Assembly: GCF_016125955.1 (NCBI RefSeq)
Contig: NZ_JADEVE010000336.1
Coordinates: 1-64,000 of the forward strand
Source of the DNA: Acetomicrobium sp. S15 = DSM 107314
GTDB taxonomy: Bacteria > Synergistota > Synergistia > Synergistales > Thermosynergistaceae
Length of the DNA stretch: 64,000 nt
Reading direction: 5' to 3'
Shown here: positions 1 to 9,350 of the stretch, in pieces
Layout of the letters: the number at the start of each line of letters is the position of its first letter
Position numbering within the stretch: the stretch's first letter is position 1
Position numbers and translations under genes: made by a program
The notes under the pieces: model-generated
Told to the model about the DNA's origin: nothing
Seen by the model: the letters and a program-made list of their open reading frames with translations, nothing else
The model's database searches: none

Positions 1-92
1 CCTTCAAGGAGTATATATCGGATGTGAAGAGCGGAAAATTCCCCGCCGATGAGCATTGCTATAATCTCCTGCCTGAGAGGGCGCAGGAATAA
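1..92 (+). CDS. panB: C-terminal end of probable 3-methyl-2-oxobutanoate hydroxymethyltransferase (PanB), partial
   Basis: The first codons in frame 3 give 29 residues and a TAA at 90-92. The tail reads FKEYISDVKSGKFP followed by a histidine a few residues on, which resembles the conserved C-terminal signature of PanB (a tyrosine-containing helix, then a VxSGxFP-like turn and His). PanB makes ketopantoate from 2-oxoisovalerate in pantothenate synthesis. Only the tail is inside the window, so the call rests on this short match. The dehydratase at 3.1 kb (IlvD family) would make the same 2-oxoacid if it is a true IlvD. Confidence 0.55.
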   Translation, partial: FKEYISDVKSGKFPADEHCYNLLPERAQE

Positions 93-140
93 GAGCATAT
101 GCTCAAAGAATTAACGCGCAAGTAGAGAAAACTCAGCCGC

Positions 141-178
141 ATAGGGCCAGCATCTGTATCAAAAAGTGCTGGCCCTAT
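141..178 (+). other. 12-bp inverted repeat between panB tail and larA-like gene
   Basis: Two 12-base arms (141-152 and 167-178, core AGGGCCAGCA / TGCTGGCCCT) pair perfectly around a 14-base A-rich loop. No T-run follows, so it is not a classical intrinsic terminator. It could be a Rho-independent pause, an mRNA processing site or an operator. It lies 25 bases upstream of the next start codon. Confidence 0.6.
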
Positions 179-202
179 TGTGGCGTATGAGAAGGTGGAT
201 AT

Positions 203-1471
203 ATGAACGCACAAAAATTTCCCAGGATGATTAAGATAGGGCAGAATTTTGGCCCTCATACGTCTATCGGTAACGTATACACTGCCGTTAGAGGTGAAAT
301 CGAGGGCATTCTTCCATCTACAAGAATGAAGCCCGGGGATAGCGTGGCTATTACTGTCGGGAGCAGGGGGATAGCCAACTTGCCAGAGATTGTGCGGGCT
401 ATCGTGGATGAGCTAAAAAATTGGAAGTGCAAGCCATTCCTTGTCCCTGCCATGGGGAGCCACGGAGGCGCCACAGCGAAGGGACAGGTTGAAGTGCTTG
501 CTCACTACGGGATAACCGAAGATGGTCTTGCAGTTCCCATTAAGTCGTCTATGGATGTAGAAGAAGTGGGCAGGACGGAAGATGGCCTGAGCGTGTTTGT
601 CGATAAAAACGCCCTGTCGGCAGATCATATCGTGGTGTTCAACCGTGTAAAGCCGCATACAGACTTTCGCGGCGATGTAGAAAGCGGCTTGCTTAAAATG
701 ATGACCATAGGCTTGGGAAAACATAAAGGGGCTATGTATTATCACCAAGCGGCGGTAAAGCTCACTGGCCCTAAGGTCATACGCACCGTGGGAAGGGCAG
801 TGATCCGCAATTGCCCAGTAGCCCTCGGCTTAGCCGTAGTAGAAAATGCTTATGATGAGACGGCAATAATATCGGCCCTTTTGCCACAAGATATAGAAAC
901 CGGGGAGGGTAAGCTCTTAACGAAAGCCAGGGAGATAATGGCCAAGCTTCCGTTCCAGGAGATGGATTTGTTGATCGTCGATAGAATGGGGAAGAACATC
1001 AGTGGCACAGGCATGGACACGAATGTAGTAGGACGCGTTATGAACATATATACGCCGGAGCCTGAGTGGCCGAAGATCACCCGTATCTTTGTGCGCGATC
1101 TCACGGAAGAGACTGGCGGCAACGCTATAGGCCTAGGCATGGCTGATTTCACCACCGAAAAACTGGCAGGTAAGATTAATTGGGATGCCACTTATACCAA
1201 CGCCATTACGGGTTTGGTGGTAGAAAAGGCCCGACTTCCGGTAGTGTGTAAAAACGACAAAGAAGCCCTCGAAACTGCCCTAAAGACGATAGGCTTAGTA
1301 TCACCTGATGAAGCAAAAGTCGTCTGGATAAGAGATACGCTTTCCTTGGAAGAGGTTATGGTATCGGAGGCTTTTCTGCCTTTCGTAAGAGAGATGTCTA
1401 ATTTGGAGGTGAGAGGAGAACCTAAGGAATTTAGTTTTTATGAAAATGGCGACCTCGTAGACGATCTATAA
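203..1471 (+). CDS. LarA-like protein (lactate racemase domain, DUF2088), probable 2-hydroxyacid racemase/epimerase
   Basis: A 422-residue protein with the LarA N-terminal fold. An MGSHGGAT motif lies near residue 93, and the KPHTDF and GKHKGA segments carry the two histidines that act as acid/base catalysts in LarA. Characterised LarA enzymes carry a covalently tethered nickel-pincer cofactor (NPN) and racemise lactate, malate or sugar acids such as gluconate. The substrate here cannot be read from sequence. ATG 203 is preceded by GAAGGTGG at good spacing. The next genes encode a transporter and an IlvD/Edd-type dehydratase, which suggests sugar-acid or hydroxyacid use (inference). No larB, larC or larE gene for cofactor assembly is in the window. 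Confidence 0.8.
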   Translation: MNAQKFPRMIKIGQNFGPHTSIGNVYTAVRGEIEGILPSTRMKPGDSVAITVGSRGIANLPEIVRAIVDELKNWKCKPFLVPAMGSHGGATAKGQVEVLAHYGITEDGLAVPIKSSMDVEEVGRTEDGLSVFVDKNALSADHIVVFNRVKPHTDFRGDVESGLLKMMTIGLGKHKGAMYYHQAAVKLTGPKVIRTVGRAVIRNCPVALGLAVVENAYDETAIISALLPQDIETGEGKLLTKAREIMAKLPFQEMDLLIVDRMGKNISGTGMDTNVVGRVMNIYTPEPEWPKITRIFVRDLTEETGGNAIGLGMADFTTEKLAGKINWDATYTNAITGLVVEKARLPVVCKNDKEALETALKTIGLVSPDEAKVVWIRDTLSLEEVMVSEAFLPFVREMSNLEVRGEPKEFSFYENGDLVDDL

Positions 1472-1478
1472 ATGCCGA

Positions 1479-2891
1479 ATGTGTGATCTGGAGGTGATTA
1501 GTTTGGTGTCAGATAAAACAGAGAAGATCTTAAAAGATCTGGAAATCGAGTATAGTCCTGAGCTGAAAGCAGAGAATATTAAAGAACCACCACACAGCCT
1601 TTGGGGCACGTTGCGCTCTATGGGCCCAACATTTGTCTTGGCAGGAGCCATAGTGGGCTCTGGCGAGCTCATTGCTACGACCCTTTTGGGCGCCCGGATC
1701 GGATATGTGATGCTGTGGATGATCATCTTGAGTTGTTTGGCTAAGGTAATGATCCAAGAAGCGATCGGCCGTTACATAATTGCTACCGGGAAGGGGTTGG
1801 AAGAGATCCTTGACGAAATTCCAGGTCCCCGTCTTGGCGCTTCTTGGGCGGTGTGGTGGTCAATTCTGCTGATGGTATCACTGCTTGTGACGATGGCCGG
1901 TATATTTGGCAGCCAAGGCTTGGCCATGAAGGGGCTTGTTGGGGTAGGGAGTCCAAACTTTTGGGGCATAGTAGTTGGAATTGTCGGGATCGCCTTGTTG
2001 TTCCGCGGCATATACGCCGATATAGAAAGGGTAATGGTAACTTTGGTAGTAGCATTTTCTGTAATTACCACGTTTCTTGCTTTTATTGGCTTACAATTTA
2101 CACCATATGCATATAGCATCTCTGACATCGCTTCCGGGTTGCAGTTTAAACTGCCAGCGGCAGGTATGGCTGTGGCAATTTCTGTCTTTGGCATGACCGG
2201 CCTTTCTGCAAATGAATTGGTTCAGTACACGTATTGGGCGAAGGGTAAGGGATATGCAGCATGGACAGGTCCAAAAGGAACGAGCGGATGGGAAGAACGA
2301 GCCAGAGGGTGGATCCGTGTCATGCGCTTGGACCTCATTGTAGGCTGTGTCGTGTATACGTTAGTCACAATTGCCTTTTACGTCTTGGGAGCCGCCGTGC
2401 TTCATAAAATGGGCATAACCCCTGGCGGGATGCAGTTGGTGGAGGATCTTGCCAATATGTATACGCAAACGCTCGGTGATTGGGCGAGGATCCTCTTCAT
2501 GTTCGCCGCCTTCGTTGTGCTCTGGTCCACTTATCTGGTCAACTCCGCCGGCATAAGCAGGGTGGTAGGTGACGGGTTTATCAGAGCAAAGATCTGCAAA
2601 GTTGCCGATCTAAGACAAGTGCTATCATGGCGACGATTCTTCCTAATAGTGGGTCCACTGCTCATGTTCCTGCTTTATTATGTTTTTCCGAGCCCTGCGG
2701 GGCTCGTCGTGTTGGGTGGCATGCTGCTTTCAATATCATTGCCCGTCATTGCAATAATAGCACTACTTCTCCATTACAAAATAAAGAGGCAGGCTCCAGA
2801 ATTTTCAATAGGTCCGCTGGGGGAGACTTTATTGTGGATTTCTGTTGTAGTTAACATAACTTTTGTTGTGGGTGGTTATTTATTGCTATAA
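1479..2891 (+). CDS. Nramp-fold membrane transporter lacking the canonical metal-binding motifs
   Basis: A 470-residue protein with about 11 hydrophobic segments and an overall match to the Nramp/MntH family. In true metal Nramps, TM1 carries DPGN and TM6 carries MPH. Here TM1 reads AGAIVGSGELIATT and the TM6 region reads FGMTGLSANEL, so the Asp, Asn and His that define Mn/Fe transport are not at their usual places. Transport of a different ion or of an organic acid is possible. It starts 8 bases after the LarA-like stop, so the two are almost certainly co-transcribed. The first ATG is at 1479, but TTG 1500 preceded by GGAGGTGATTAG is also a good start. A terminator-like hairpin follows. Confidence 0.7.
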   Translation: MCDLEVISLVSDKTEKILKDLEIEYSPELKAENIKEPPHSLWGTLRSMGPTFVLAGAIVGSGELIATTLLGARIGYVMLWMIILSCLAKVMIQEAIGRYIIATGKGLEEILDEIPGPRLGASWAVWWSILLMVSLLVTMAGIFGSQGLAMKGLVGVGSPNFWGIVVGIVGIALLFRGIYADIERVMVTLVVAFSVITTFLAFIGLQFTPYAYSISDIASGLQFKLPAAGMAVAISVFGMTGLSANELVQYTYWAKGKGYAAWTGPKGTSGWEERARGWIRVMRLDLIVGCVVYTLVTIAFYVLGAAVLHKMGITPGGMQLVEDLANMYTQTLGDWARILFMFAAFVVLWSTYLVNSAGISRVVGDGFIRAKICKVADLRQVLSWRRFFLIVGPLLMFLLYYVFPSPAGLVVLGGMLLSISLPVIAIIALLLHYKIKRQAPEFSIGPLGETLLWISVVVNITFVVGGYLLL

Positions 2892-2896
2892 ACTAA

Positions 2897-2957
2897 AAGA
2901 ACAGTTGAACAAGTTTAATAGTAGCTTTAAACATAAAGACTGTTCTTGGTCTTTTTG
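2897..2957 (+). terminator. Probable terminator after the transporter gene
   Basis: A 9-bp stem (2897-2905 AAGAACAGT with 2939-2947 ACTGTTCTT) is followed by GGTCTTTTTG. The loop is long (33 bases), so termination efficiency is doubtful, but the U-tract is there. Confidence 0.35.
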
Positions 2958-2960
2958 TTA

Positions 2961-3020
2961 AAAAGAGGGTGATTGGTGTAATCAGCACCTATTATTGCAG
3001 TTTGCTAAAACTCCTCTTTT
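2961..3020 (+). promoter_or_regulatory. Long-range inverted repeat in the leader of the dehydratase gene
   Basis: AAAAGAGG at 2961-2968 pairs perfectly with CCTCTTTT at 3013-3020, enclosing 44 bases that include GTGATTGGTGTAATCAGCAC. This is followed by an AT-rich stretch and the start codon at 3089. It may be an attenuator-like leader or an operator; nothing in the sequence names a ligand. Confidence 0.3.
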
Positions 3021-3088
3021 GTCGTTTTGCGTTATTCTATCTTAATATAAAACCAATAATGGCAAAACATAAAGAAGGTGTATTATAA

Positions 3089-4762
3089 ATGAGAAGCGAT
3101 ATTACCAAAAAAGGCATTGAAAGGGCTACGCATAGGGCGCTGTATTACTCTATGGGGCATTCCCCGAAGGATTTACAAAAACCCGTTGTCGGCATAGTGA
3201 ACTCACAGAACGAGACAATGCCTGGCCATATACACTTGGGACAACTCGCTCGGGCTGCCAGAGAGGGGGTAATAGAAGCTGGGGGACTGCCTGTTGAGTT
3301 TTCCACTATAGGAATATGTGACGGAATTGCCCAAGGGCATTACGGCATGCATTATTCCCTCGCAAGCAGGGAATTGATAGCGGATACCGTTGAAGCCATG
3401 GTGAACGCTCACTCGTATGACGCAATGATCCTGATCACCAACTGTGACAAAATCACTCCTGGAATGCTGATGGCCTGTGTGAGGCTTGATATCCCTGCAA
3501 TCGTCGTTAACGGTGGTCCCATGTTGACCGGATGTCACAAGGGGAGAAATATGGGATATTCCGATCTCATGTTTACGCAGGGAGAGGTTGCAAAAGGCCG
3601 AATGACGGAAGAGGAGCTTGCAGAAATGGAATTAGATGCTCTTCCTGGATGCGGCGCATGTAATCTTCTTGGGACGGCAAATTCTATGAACTACCTGACA
3701 GAGGCACTCGGAATGTGTCTTCCGGGATTAAGCTCTATCCCCGCAGTAGCAGGTCAGAGAGTGGCGTTTGCTCGAGAATCAGGCAGAAAAATAATGGAAC
3801 TCCTTAAAAGAAATATAACTCCCAAACAAATAATAACCGAGAAAGCCCTGGAAAACGCCGTGACTGTGGATCTGGCCATAGGGGGGTCTACTAATACCAT
3901 CCTTCACCTTACCGCCATAGCGCATGAAGCGGATATAGATTTCGATGTGAACATCTTTTCAGAGTTTTCAAGAAAAGTCCCCCACCTGGTTAAACTTAGC
4001 CCTGCGGAAAATGGACACTATCCGGAAGATTTACATAAAGCCGGAGGCATAGGGGCCTTAATGAATCAATTGAATGAGGTTGGGTTGTTAAACGGCGATG
4101 CTATGACAGTAAGTGGAAGAAATGTTTCCGCCAACATTAAGGATTTCGAGGTTTATGATCGTGATGTTATAAGGCCATTAGATAATCCCTATTCACATGC
4201 CGGCGGACTGCAACTCTTATATGGCAATCTTGCCCCAGAGGGATGTGTTTGCAAACGTGCTGCCGTTAATCCAAAAATGTATGTTCACCGTGGCCCATGC
4301 AGGGTGTTCAATCAAGAAGAATCGGCAGTCGAAGCCATATACAGCGGAAAAATAAACCCTGGCGATGTCGTCGTCATCAGATATGAAGGCCCCAAAGGGG
4401 GTCCCGGAATGAGGGAAATGCTTACCCCTACAGCGGCTATCGTAGGAATGGGGTTGTCTTGCGAAGTTGCCCTCATAACAGACGGAAGGTTCTCGGGCGG
4501 CACCTCAGGCGCAGCAATCGGCCACGTTTCCCCTGAAGCTGCGGAAGGAGGGCCAATAGCCCTTGTTGAGGAAGGCGATATAGTCTCTATAAATATACCA
4601 GAAGGGACGATCACCCTCGAGGTTGACGATGAAACTTTGACAGAGAGAAAAAGGCAATGGAAAAAAGTAGAAAAAGAGATTCCGCAGAAGAGTTATCTTT
4701 ACAGATACTCTCTTATGGTTTCCTCCGCTATGTCTGGGGCTGTATTCGATTTAAAGAAATGA
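3089..4762 (+). CDS. IlvD/Edd-family dehydratase (dihydroxy-acid or sugar-acid dehydratase)
   Basis: A 557-residue, full-length member of the IlvD/Edd family of Fe-S dehydratases. Visible family signatures are [11 protein letters not shown] (Cys ligand near residue 119), [15 protein letters not shown] (Cys near 189-192) and the C-terminal [11 protein letters not shown] motif. IlvD converts dihydroxyisovalerate to 2-oxoisovalerate; close relatives dehydrate aldonic acids such as xylonate or gluconate. No other ilv genes lie nearby. Upstream panB favours the branched-chain role, while the LarA-like epimerase favours the sugar-acid role, so I leave the symbol blank. The start has AGAAGGTG at 3071-3078. 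Confidence 0.85.
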   Translation: MRSDITKKGIERATHRALYYSMGHSPKDLQKPVVGIVNSQNETMPGHIHLGQLARAAREGVIEAGGLPVEFSTIGICDGIAQGHYGMHYSLASRELIADTVEAMVNAHSYDAMILITNCDKITPGMLMACVRLDIPAIVVNGGPMLTGCHKGRNMGYSDLMFTQGEVAKGRMTEEELAEMELDALPGCGACNLLGTANSMNYLTEALGMCLPGLSSIPAVAGQRVAFARESGRKIMELLKRNITPKQIITEKALENAVTVDLAIGGSTNTILHLTAIAHEADIDFDVNIFSEFSRKVPHLVKLSPAENGHYPEDLHKAGGIGALMNQLNEVGLLNGDAMTVSGRNVSANIKDFEVYDRDVIRPLDNPYSHAGGLQLLYGNLAPEGCVCKRAAVNPKMYVHRGPCRVFNQEESAVEAIYSGKINPGDVVVIRYEGPKGGPGMREMLTPTAAIVGMGLSCEVALITDGRFSGGTSGAAIGHVSPEAAEGGPIALVEEGDIVSINIPEGTITLEVDDETLTERKRQWKKVEKEIPQKSYLYRYSLMVSSAMSGAVFDLKK

Positions 4763-5111
4763 CCAAAGAACTTTGTGTTCGCATAAGTGGCAGGCTTGAT
4801 AACGAAGGGAAAAGATTACGTTTCAACGTTGAAGACATATTTTCATGATGCGCCAAGATTGCGAAGTCAGGTTAAACGTAATGCTATTTGAAGAATGCCA
4901 TTGCGGCATAGCCTGAATCTGCTCTCTGGTCTTGCACTACCTGTGGTTTTCATGATAAGGTTTTGCTAACAGTGGCTCTTTGTTGTTATAAAAACAAAGG
5001 TGATTGTGAGTAGTTTAGATAAATCTAACATTTTTGTAGTAAGCTAATTCGATGCTTATGATCGGTTCTTGTATTATTTAGTCAGCGATTATGAAGTTCG
5101 CCCTCTTTTGG
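4763..5111. other. Gene-free interval before the cation ATPase
   Basis: About 430 AT-rich bases run between the dehydratase stop and the ATPase start. I see no convincing ORF. One AT-rich hairpin (CTTTGTT 4978-4984 with AACAAAG 4993-4999) and a very short one (4895-4909) are present; neither is followed by a T-tract. Confidence 0.5.
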
Positions 5112-5140
5112 TTGAAAGTGACATTAGGATTTCTTATTTG
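5112..5140 (+). promoter_or_regulatory. Possible promoter for the cation ATPase gene
   Basis: TTGAAA (5112-5117), a 17-base spacer and TATTTG (5135-5140) make a plausible sigma-70 type promoter about 57 bases before ATG 5197. The -35 element is good, the -10 weak. Confidence 0.35.
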
Positions 5141-5196
5141 CGGTCGGAGAGGTATTTCAATTGCAATGAATACAAATTTTTTCGGAGGCGAGGCAG

Positions 5197-8037
5197 ATGA
5201 AGATCGCATCTAAGGCACACACCCTTTCCGTGGATGGGGTAGTCAAAGAACTCGAGACTGACGTTCAGAGAGGCCTGAGCAGCGACGAGGCACGACGCAG
5301 GCTGGAGGAATTTGGGCCGAACGAATTGATGGAAAAACCTCGTCCTGGTTTTTTAAAGTTGCTCTTCGATCAGTTCAACAACTTTTTGATAATTATATTG
5401 ATAGTAGCAGCAGCGGTCTCCATGCTCTTGGGCGAAACTATTGATGCCTTGGCTATAATTGCGATCATTGCCCTGAATGCGATCTTGGGCGTGACACAAG
5501 AATCCAAAGCGGAACAGGCTTTGGCGGCGCTAAAGAAAATGGCGGCTCCGGTCGCCAGCGTCATCCGCGACGGTCATCAAATAACCGTCCCAGCCAGTGA
5601 GCTCGTCCCTGGAGACGTGATAGTGCTGGAAGCCGGCAATTACGTTCCGGCCGACCTTCGCTTAGTGGAGACCGTAAACCTGAAGATTGACGAAGCGTCT
5701 CTTACGGGAGAGTCGGTGCCGGTCGATAAAGCAGCGTCGCTTGTGCTCGATGAGGAGTCCCCCTTGGGAGACAGGAAAAACTGCGCCTTTATGGGCACCA
5801 TGATCACGTACGGCAGGGGCAAAGGGGTCGTCGTGGCGACAGGCATGGAGACTCAGATAGGCCTCATAGCTGAGATGCTTCAGTCTTACGAGGAAGAACC
5901 GACTCCGCTGCAGCAGAGGTTGGATCAGCTGGGTAAATGGCTCGGGACGGCATGTTTGGTCATATGCGCGGTTATTTTCTTTATTGGCCTCTTCAGGGAT
6001 ACAGACTTAGCGCTGTTGGGCGAGGGCATAAGGACGTATTTGAGCACCTACGAGCACCAAGTCGTCCTGTTGTTCATGACCGCCGTCAGCCTCGCCATAG
6101 CGGCTGTGCCCGAGGGGTTGCCCGCTGTTGTCACGATATGCTTAGCGCTCGGGATGCAGCGCATGGTGAAAAGACACGCCCTGATAAGGAGGCTTCCTGC
6201 AGTCGAGACCTTAGGCTGCACGACGGTGATATGCTCCGATAAGACCGGAACGCTTACTCAAAACGAGATGACAGTTGTTAAGACGTGGACCGGCGATGGC
6301 TGGCTTCAAGTCACTGGCGAAGGATACAATCCGAAGGGCGAATTCTTGAACGAAAATTCCCCGCAAGAACCTCATCAACATGTCGCATCGTCGTTTCTGC
6401 TTTATGGTTCGCTATTGTGCAATGACGCCAAGTTGGAAGAGGTGGAAAGTCCGGATGGAAAGCGCGCCTGGCGTATGGTTGGCGACCCGACGGAGGGGGC
6501 TTTGGTCGTGGCCGCAGCAAAATCTGGGCTATGGCGCGAAGAGGTCGAAAAAATCCTCCCAAGAGTGGCCGAGATACCCTTCGACTCTGAGCGTAAGCGC
6601 ATGACCACAATCCATAAGCCCAGCGGAGAAGCGCCGCAAGGCTTAAGGGGTCATGCCCTTTGGGAGCATCTTCCGAACTCTTATATCGCATTTGTGAAGG
6701 GCGCCCCCGATATCGTGCTCGATCTGTGCAATGGCATTTTGGGAGCCGACGGACGGGTTTCTCCCGTTACAGAAGACGTCCGGAGCCAGGTATTGGGGGT
6801 CAACAAAGAAATGGCCAATCAGGCCTTGCGGGTGTTAGCCGTGGCCTATCGCCCTCTGGAGTCGGTGCCTGAGCCGTGCACGCCGGATGTCGTCGAAAAG
6901 GATCTCGTCTTCGTCGGTCTGTTGGGCATGATCGATCCGGCGCGCCCTGAGGTCAAAGAGGCCATAAAGGTGGCCAAGGAAGCTGGCCTCAAGACTGTGA
7001 TGGTGACGGGTGACTACAAAGATACTGCCACTGCTATCGCCAGGGAAATAGGCCTCCTAACGCCCAACGGGAGGGTATTGTCCGGCCAGGAGATAGATCG
7101 CCTAAGCGACGACGAATTTGTAGCTATAGCAAATCAGATAGACGTTTGCGCAAGGGTTTCTCCGCAGCACAAAGTCAAGATCGTGGATGCGTTAAAAGCT
7201 TGTGAACATGTGGTAGCCATGACCGGCGACGGCGTCAACGATGCTCCTGCCCTGAAGCGCGCAGACATCGGCGTGGCAATGGGGATAACGGGCACAGATG
7301 TGACCAAGGAGACGGCCGATATGGTCTTGACGGATGATAACTATGCCAGCATTGTGGCCGCCGTGGAAGAAGGGCGCATTATCTACTCTAACATCAGGAA
7401 GTTTGTATTTTTCCTCGTCTCCTGCAATGTGGGGGAGATATTGATCATCTTCCTGGCAATGCTCACTGGCCTCCCCATCCCACTGCAGCCCATCCAGCTT
7501 CTGTGGTTGAATTTGGTCACCGATGGCGCCCCGGCCCTCGCCTTAGGCCTCGAGAAGGGCGAACCGGACATCATGAAGCGCCCTCCGCGTCCTCCGAAGG
7601 AGCCCGTCATAAACAAAGATATGCGTTTAGGGATAGTAGTTCAGGGTATAGCCATGACGGCCGCGATTTTGGCCTCCTTCGTTTATGGCCTTAAGGCTTT
7701 CCCGGGGCACGTGGAAGGTGCGCAGACCATGGCCTTCGCTACCCTCGTCTTGTCCGAACTGCTTCGAGCCTTCACCTCCAGGTCCGAGCACTACTCGGTA
7801 TTTTCTATAGGGGTGGCCTCCAATCGCTGGATGGTTCTCGCCGTAGGTAGTTCCCTCCTCCTGCTCTTGGCCGTCATGTACGTGCCCTTCCTGCAGCCGG
7901 TTTTTAGCACCGTACCATTGGGAGCGAGCCACTGGTTGACCATACTGCCCTTTGCCTTTGTGGCTCCTGTGGCGGCCGAGGTCACAAAGGTTTTTCTGCG
8001 GCGGCGGTATGCTAAATGGCTCGAGGAGAGCGCGTAG
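5197..8037 (+). CDS. P-type cation-transporting ATPase, Ca2+-ATPase-like (P2 type)
   Basis: A 946-residue P-type ATPase. In order it has an N-terminal cation-ATPase domain, the actuator loop LTGESVP, the PEGLP motif of TM4, the phosphorylation site [12 protein letters not shown] near residue 348, the nucleotide-binding region with FVKGAPD, the TGD and [13 protein letters not shown] hinge motifs, and a C-terminal membrane domain. PEGLP and the length fit PacL/SERCA-like calcium pumps of bacteria. It uses ATP to export Ca2+ (or another cation). GGAGGCGAG precedes ATG 5197. It appears to be monocistronic. Confidence 0.9.
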   Translation: MKIASKAHTLSVDGVVKELETDVQRGLSSDEARRRLEEFGPNELMEKPRPGFLKLLFDQFNNFLIIILIVAAAVSMLLGETIDALAIIAIIALNAILGVTQESKAEQALAALKKMAAPVASVIRDGHQITVPASELVPGDVIVLEAGNYVPADLRLVETVNLKIDEASLTGESVPVDKAASLVLDEESPLGDRKNCAFMGTMITYGRGKGVVVATGMETQIGLIAEMLQSYEEEPTPLQQRLDQLGKWLGTACLVICAVIFFIGLFRDTDLALLGEGIRTYLSTYEHQVVLLFMTAVSLAIAAVPEGLPAVVTICLALGMQRMVKRHALIRRLPAVETLGCTTVICSDKTGTLTQNEMTVVKTWTGDGWLQVTGEGYNPKGEFLNENSPQEPHQHVASSFLLYGSLLCNDAKLEEVESPDGKRAWRMVGDPTEGALVVAAAKSGLWREEVEKILPRVAEIPFDSERKRMTTIHKPSGEAPQGLRGHALWEHLPNSYIAFVKGAPDIVLDLCNGILGADGRVSPVTEDVRSQVLGVNKEMANQALRVLAVAYRPLESVPEPCTPDVVEKDLVFVGLLGMIDPARPEVKEAIKVAKEAGLKTVMVTGDYKDTATAIAREIGLLTPNGRVLSGQEIDRLSDDEFVAIANQIDVCARVSPQHKVKIVDALKACEHVVAMTGDGVNDAPALKRADIGVAMGITGTDVTKETADMVLTDDNYASIVAAVEEGRIIYSNIRKFVFFLVSCNVGEILIIFLAMLTGLPIPLQPIQLLWLNLVTDGAPALALGLEKGEPDIMKRPPRPPKEPVINKDMRLGIVVQGIAMTAAILASFVYGLKAFPGHVEGAQTMAFATLVLSELLRAFTSRSEHYSVFSIGVASNRWMVLAVGSSLLLLLAVMYVPFLQPVFSTVPLGASHWLTILPFAFVAPVAAEVTKVFLRRRYAKWLEESA

Positions 8038-8130
8038 AGTGTATAATTGTCATGTTGATGAGGTTCTCTTGACGAATGCTGCGGAGGCCTTTGGCAAGAT
8101 TAGAGCAAAGCCTCCGGAAGTTGACCCAAA

Positions 8131-8167
8131 GCGAAGGTTGTCCCATTTTTTAATGGGCGACCTTCGC
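8131..8167. repeat. Imperfect hairpin with T-rich loop between the ATPase and the kinase operon
   Basis: GCGAAGGT-TG-TCCCAT and ATGGGC-GACCTTCGC form a long stem with one small internal mismatch around a TTTTTTA loop. No T-tract follows on either strand. It may be a REP-like element or an mRNA end-stabilising structure. Confidence 0.5.
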
Positions 8168-8216
8168 TCAAGATTGAATATGGCGGGGCATTCTCGACCA
8201 TTTAGCAAAGGGTGAT

Positions 8217-9281
8217 GTGATGACATTTCAAATCCTTGCAATAAACGCAGATCTTGATGGCATTATGATCGGCTACTTCATTGACAAAGAAGAAATATGG
8301 CGAGATTTTATCCCGCCTCTAAAGGACGTCTTATCGCCAAGGGAGGGGTATGAACGCGAGTTAGAGCTCACGAGGAGGGTCCTCAGCCATCGCGGCGTTG
8401 AGGCAGAAAGCCTTTCGGCTGTAGTGGGGAGTGCCGGCGTAATAGGTTCGGTGCCGGCCGGCGTTTTCGCGATTGGGGAACGGTTGTTTGAGACATTGCT
8501 GAAAGATCGACACCCGTCGAGCATGGGTGGCGCATTGGCTTACGCCGTTTCGCAGCCCTTTGGCATCCCTGCTTTAGTTGTCGATCCGGTTTCGGTAGAT
8601 GAGATGGACGACGTCGCAAGGGTGACAGGCTTGCCTGAGCTCGTGCGATTGCCGTATGATCACGCCTTAGCCTGTAGAGCTTTGGCGCGTCGTGCAGCTT
8701 CGGACTTGGGCAAAGAATGGTCAAAGGTTAACCTCGTAGTGGCATACCTGGACTCGGCTTTCAGCGTCTGTGTCTTCAAAGGAGGACGCATGGCATATGT
8801 CAACAACCCCGACGACAGTGGTCCATTCTCTACAAAGAAAGCCGGTGGCATTGTGGCGCTCGATTTAGCCCGTATGGCCTACAGCGGCCAATATTCCAGA
8901 GATCAGTTGGTGAAGAGGCTCACGGCGGAGGGGGGCATGGCGGCCCACTTAGGGACCGCCGATTTGGCTTCGGTTAGAAGGCGCATCGAGTCCGGTGACG
9001 AGAAAGCGAGCCTCGTTTACGAGGCCATGGCCTATAATGTTGCCAAGGAGATAGGTTCCTGTGCGGCCATCCTGAAGGGCGAGGTAGATGCCGTCGTTAT
9101 CTCCGGCGAAGTGGTGCGCGATGCCCGTTTCGTCGCCCATATTCAGGATAGAGTGCGGTGGATCGCTCCCATCCTTTGCTATTCGGGGAGGCAGGAGCTA
9201 TTGGCCCTCGCTGAGGGGGCCTTGCGCGCTTTAACCGGCGTGGAGCCGGTTGGTGAATTCGGCAACCGCATAGCCTCTTGA
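8217..9281 (+). CDS. Butyrate kinase-like protein with degenerate active-site loops
   Basis: A 354-residue protein that aligns end to end with the butyrate kinase encoded at 10265. Conserved stretches are PVSVDEMDDVARVTGLPE, AEGGMAAHLGT and SGDEKASLVYEAMAY. The three ASKHA nucleotide/phosphate loops are different. INPGSTSTK of the active paralogue is INADLDGIM here, THMGGGVSVG is AYLDSAFSVC, and LTGGIAHSE is ISGEVVRDA. It is therefore probably not an active acyl kinase; a structural or regulatory partner for Buk is possible (inference). It is the first gene of the ptb-buk operon. The start is GTGATG at 8217-8221: GTG 8217 or ATG 8220, with AAAGGGTGA upstream. Confidence 0.8.
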   Translation: MMTFQILAINADLDGIMIGYFIDKEEIWRDFIPPLKDVLSPREGYERELELTRRVLSHRGVEAESLSAVVGSAGVIGSVPAGVFAIGERLFETLLKDRHPSSMGGALAYAVSQPFGIPALVVDPVSVDEMDDVARVTGLPELVRLPYDHALACRALARRAASDLGKEWSKVNLVVAYLDSAFSVCVFKGGRMAYVNNPDDSGPFSTKKAGGIVALDLARMAYSGQYSRDQLVKRLTAEGGMAAHLGTADLASVRRRIESGDEKASLVYEAMAYNVAKEIGSCAAILKGEVDAVVISGEVVRDARFVAHIQDRVRWIAPILCYSGRQELLALAEGALRALTGVEPVGEFGNRIAS

Positions 9282-9310
9282 CCTATAACGTTTTGGTCCA
9301 TTTGAATACG

Positions 9311-9336
9311 TTAGTTTAGAAATATATTAGTTTAGA
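9311..9336. repeat. Direct repeat TTAGTTTAGA in the ptb leader
   Basis: The 10-base sequence TTAGTTTAGA occurs at 9311-9320 and 9327-9336, a 16-base period, directly before the ptb ribosome-binding site GGGAGG. This spacing and location could mark an operator, or it may be chance in an AT-rich leader. Confidence 0.4.
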
Positions 9337-9350
9337 TGGGAGGATTTTAG

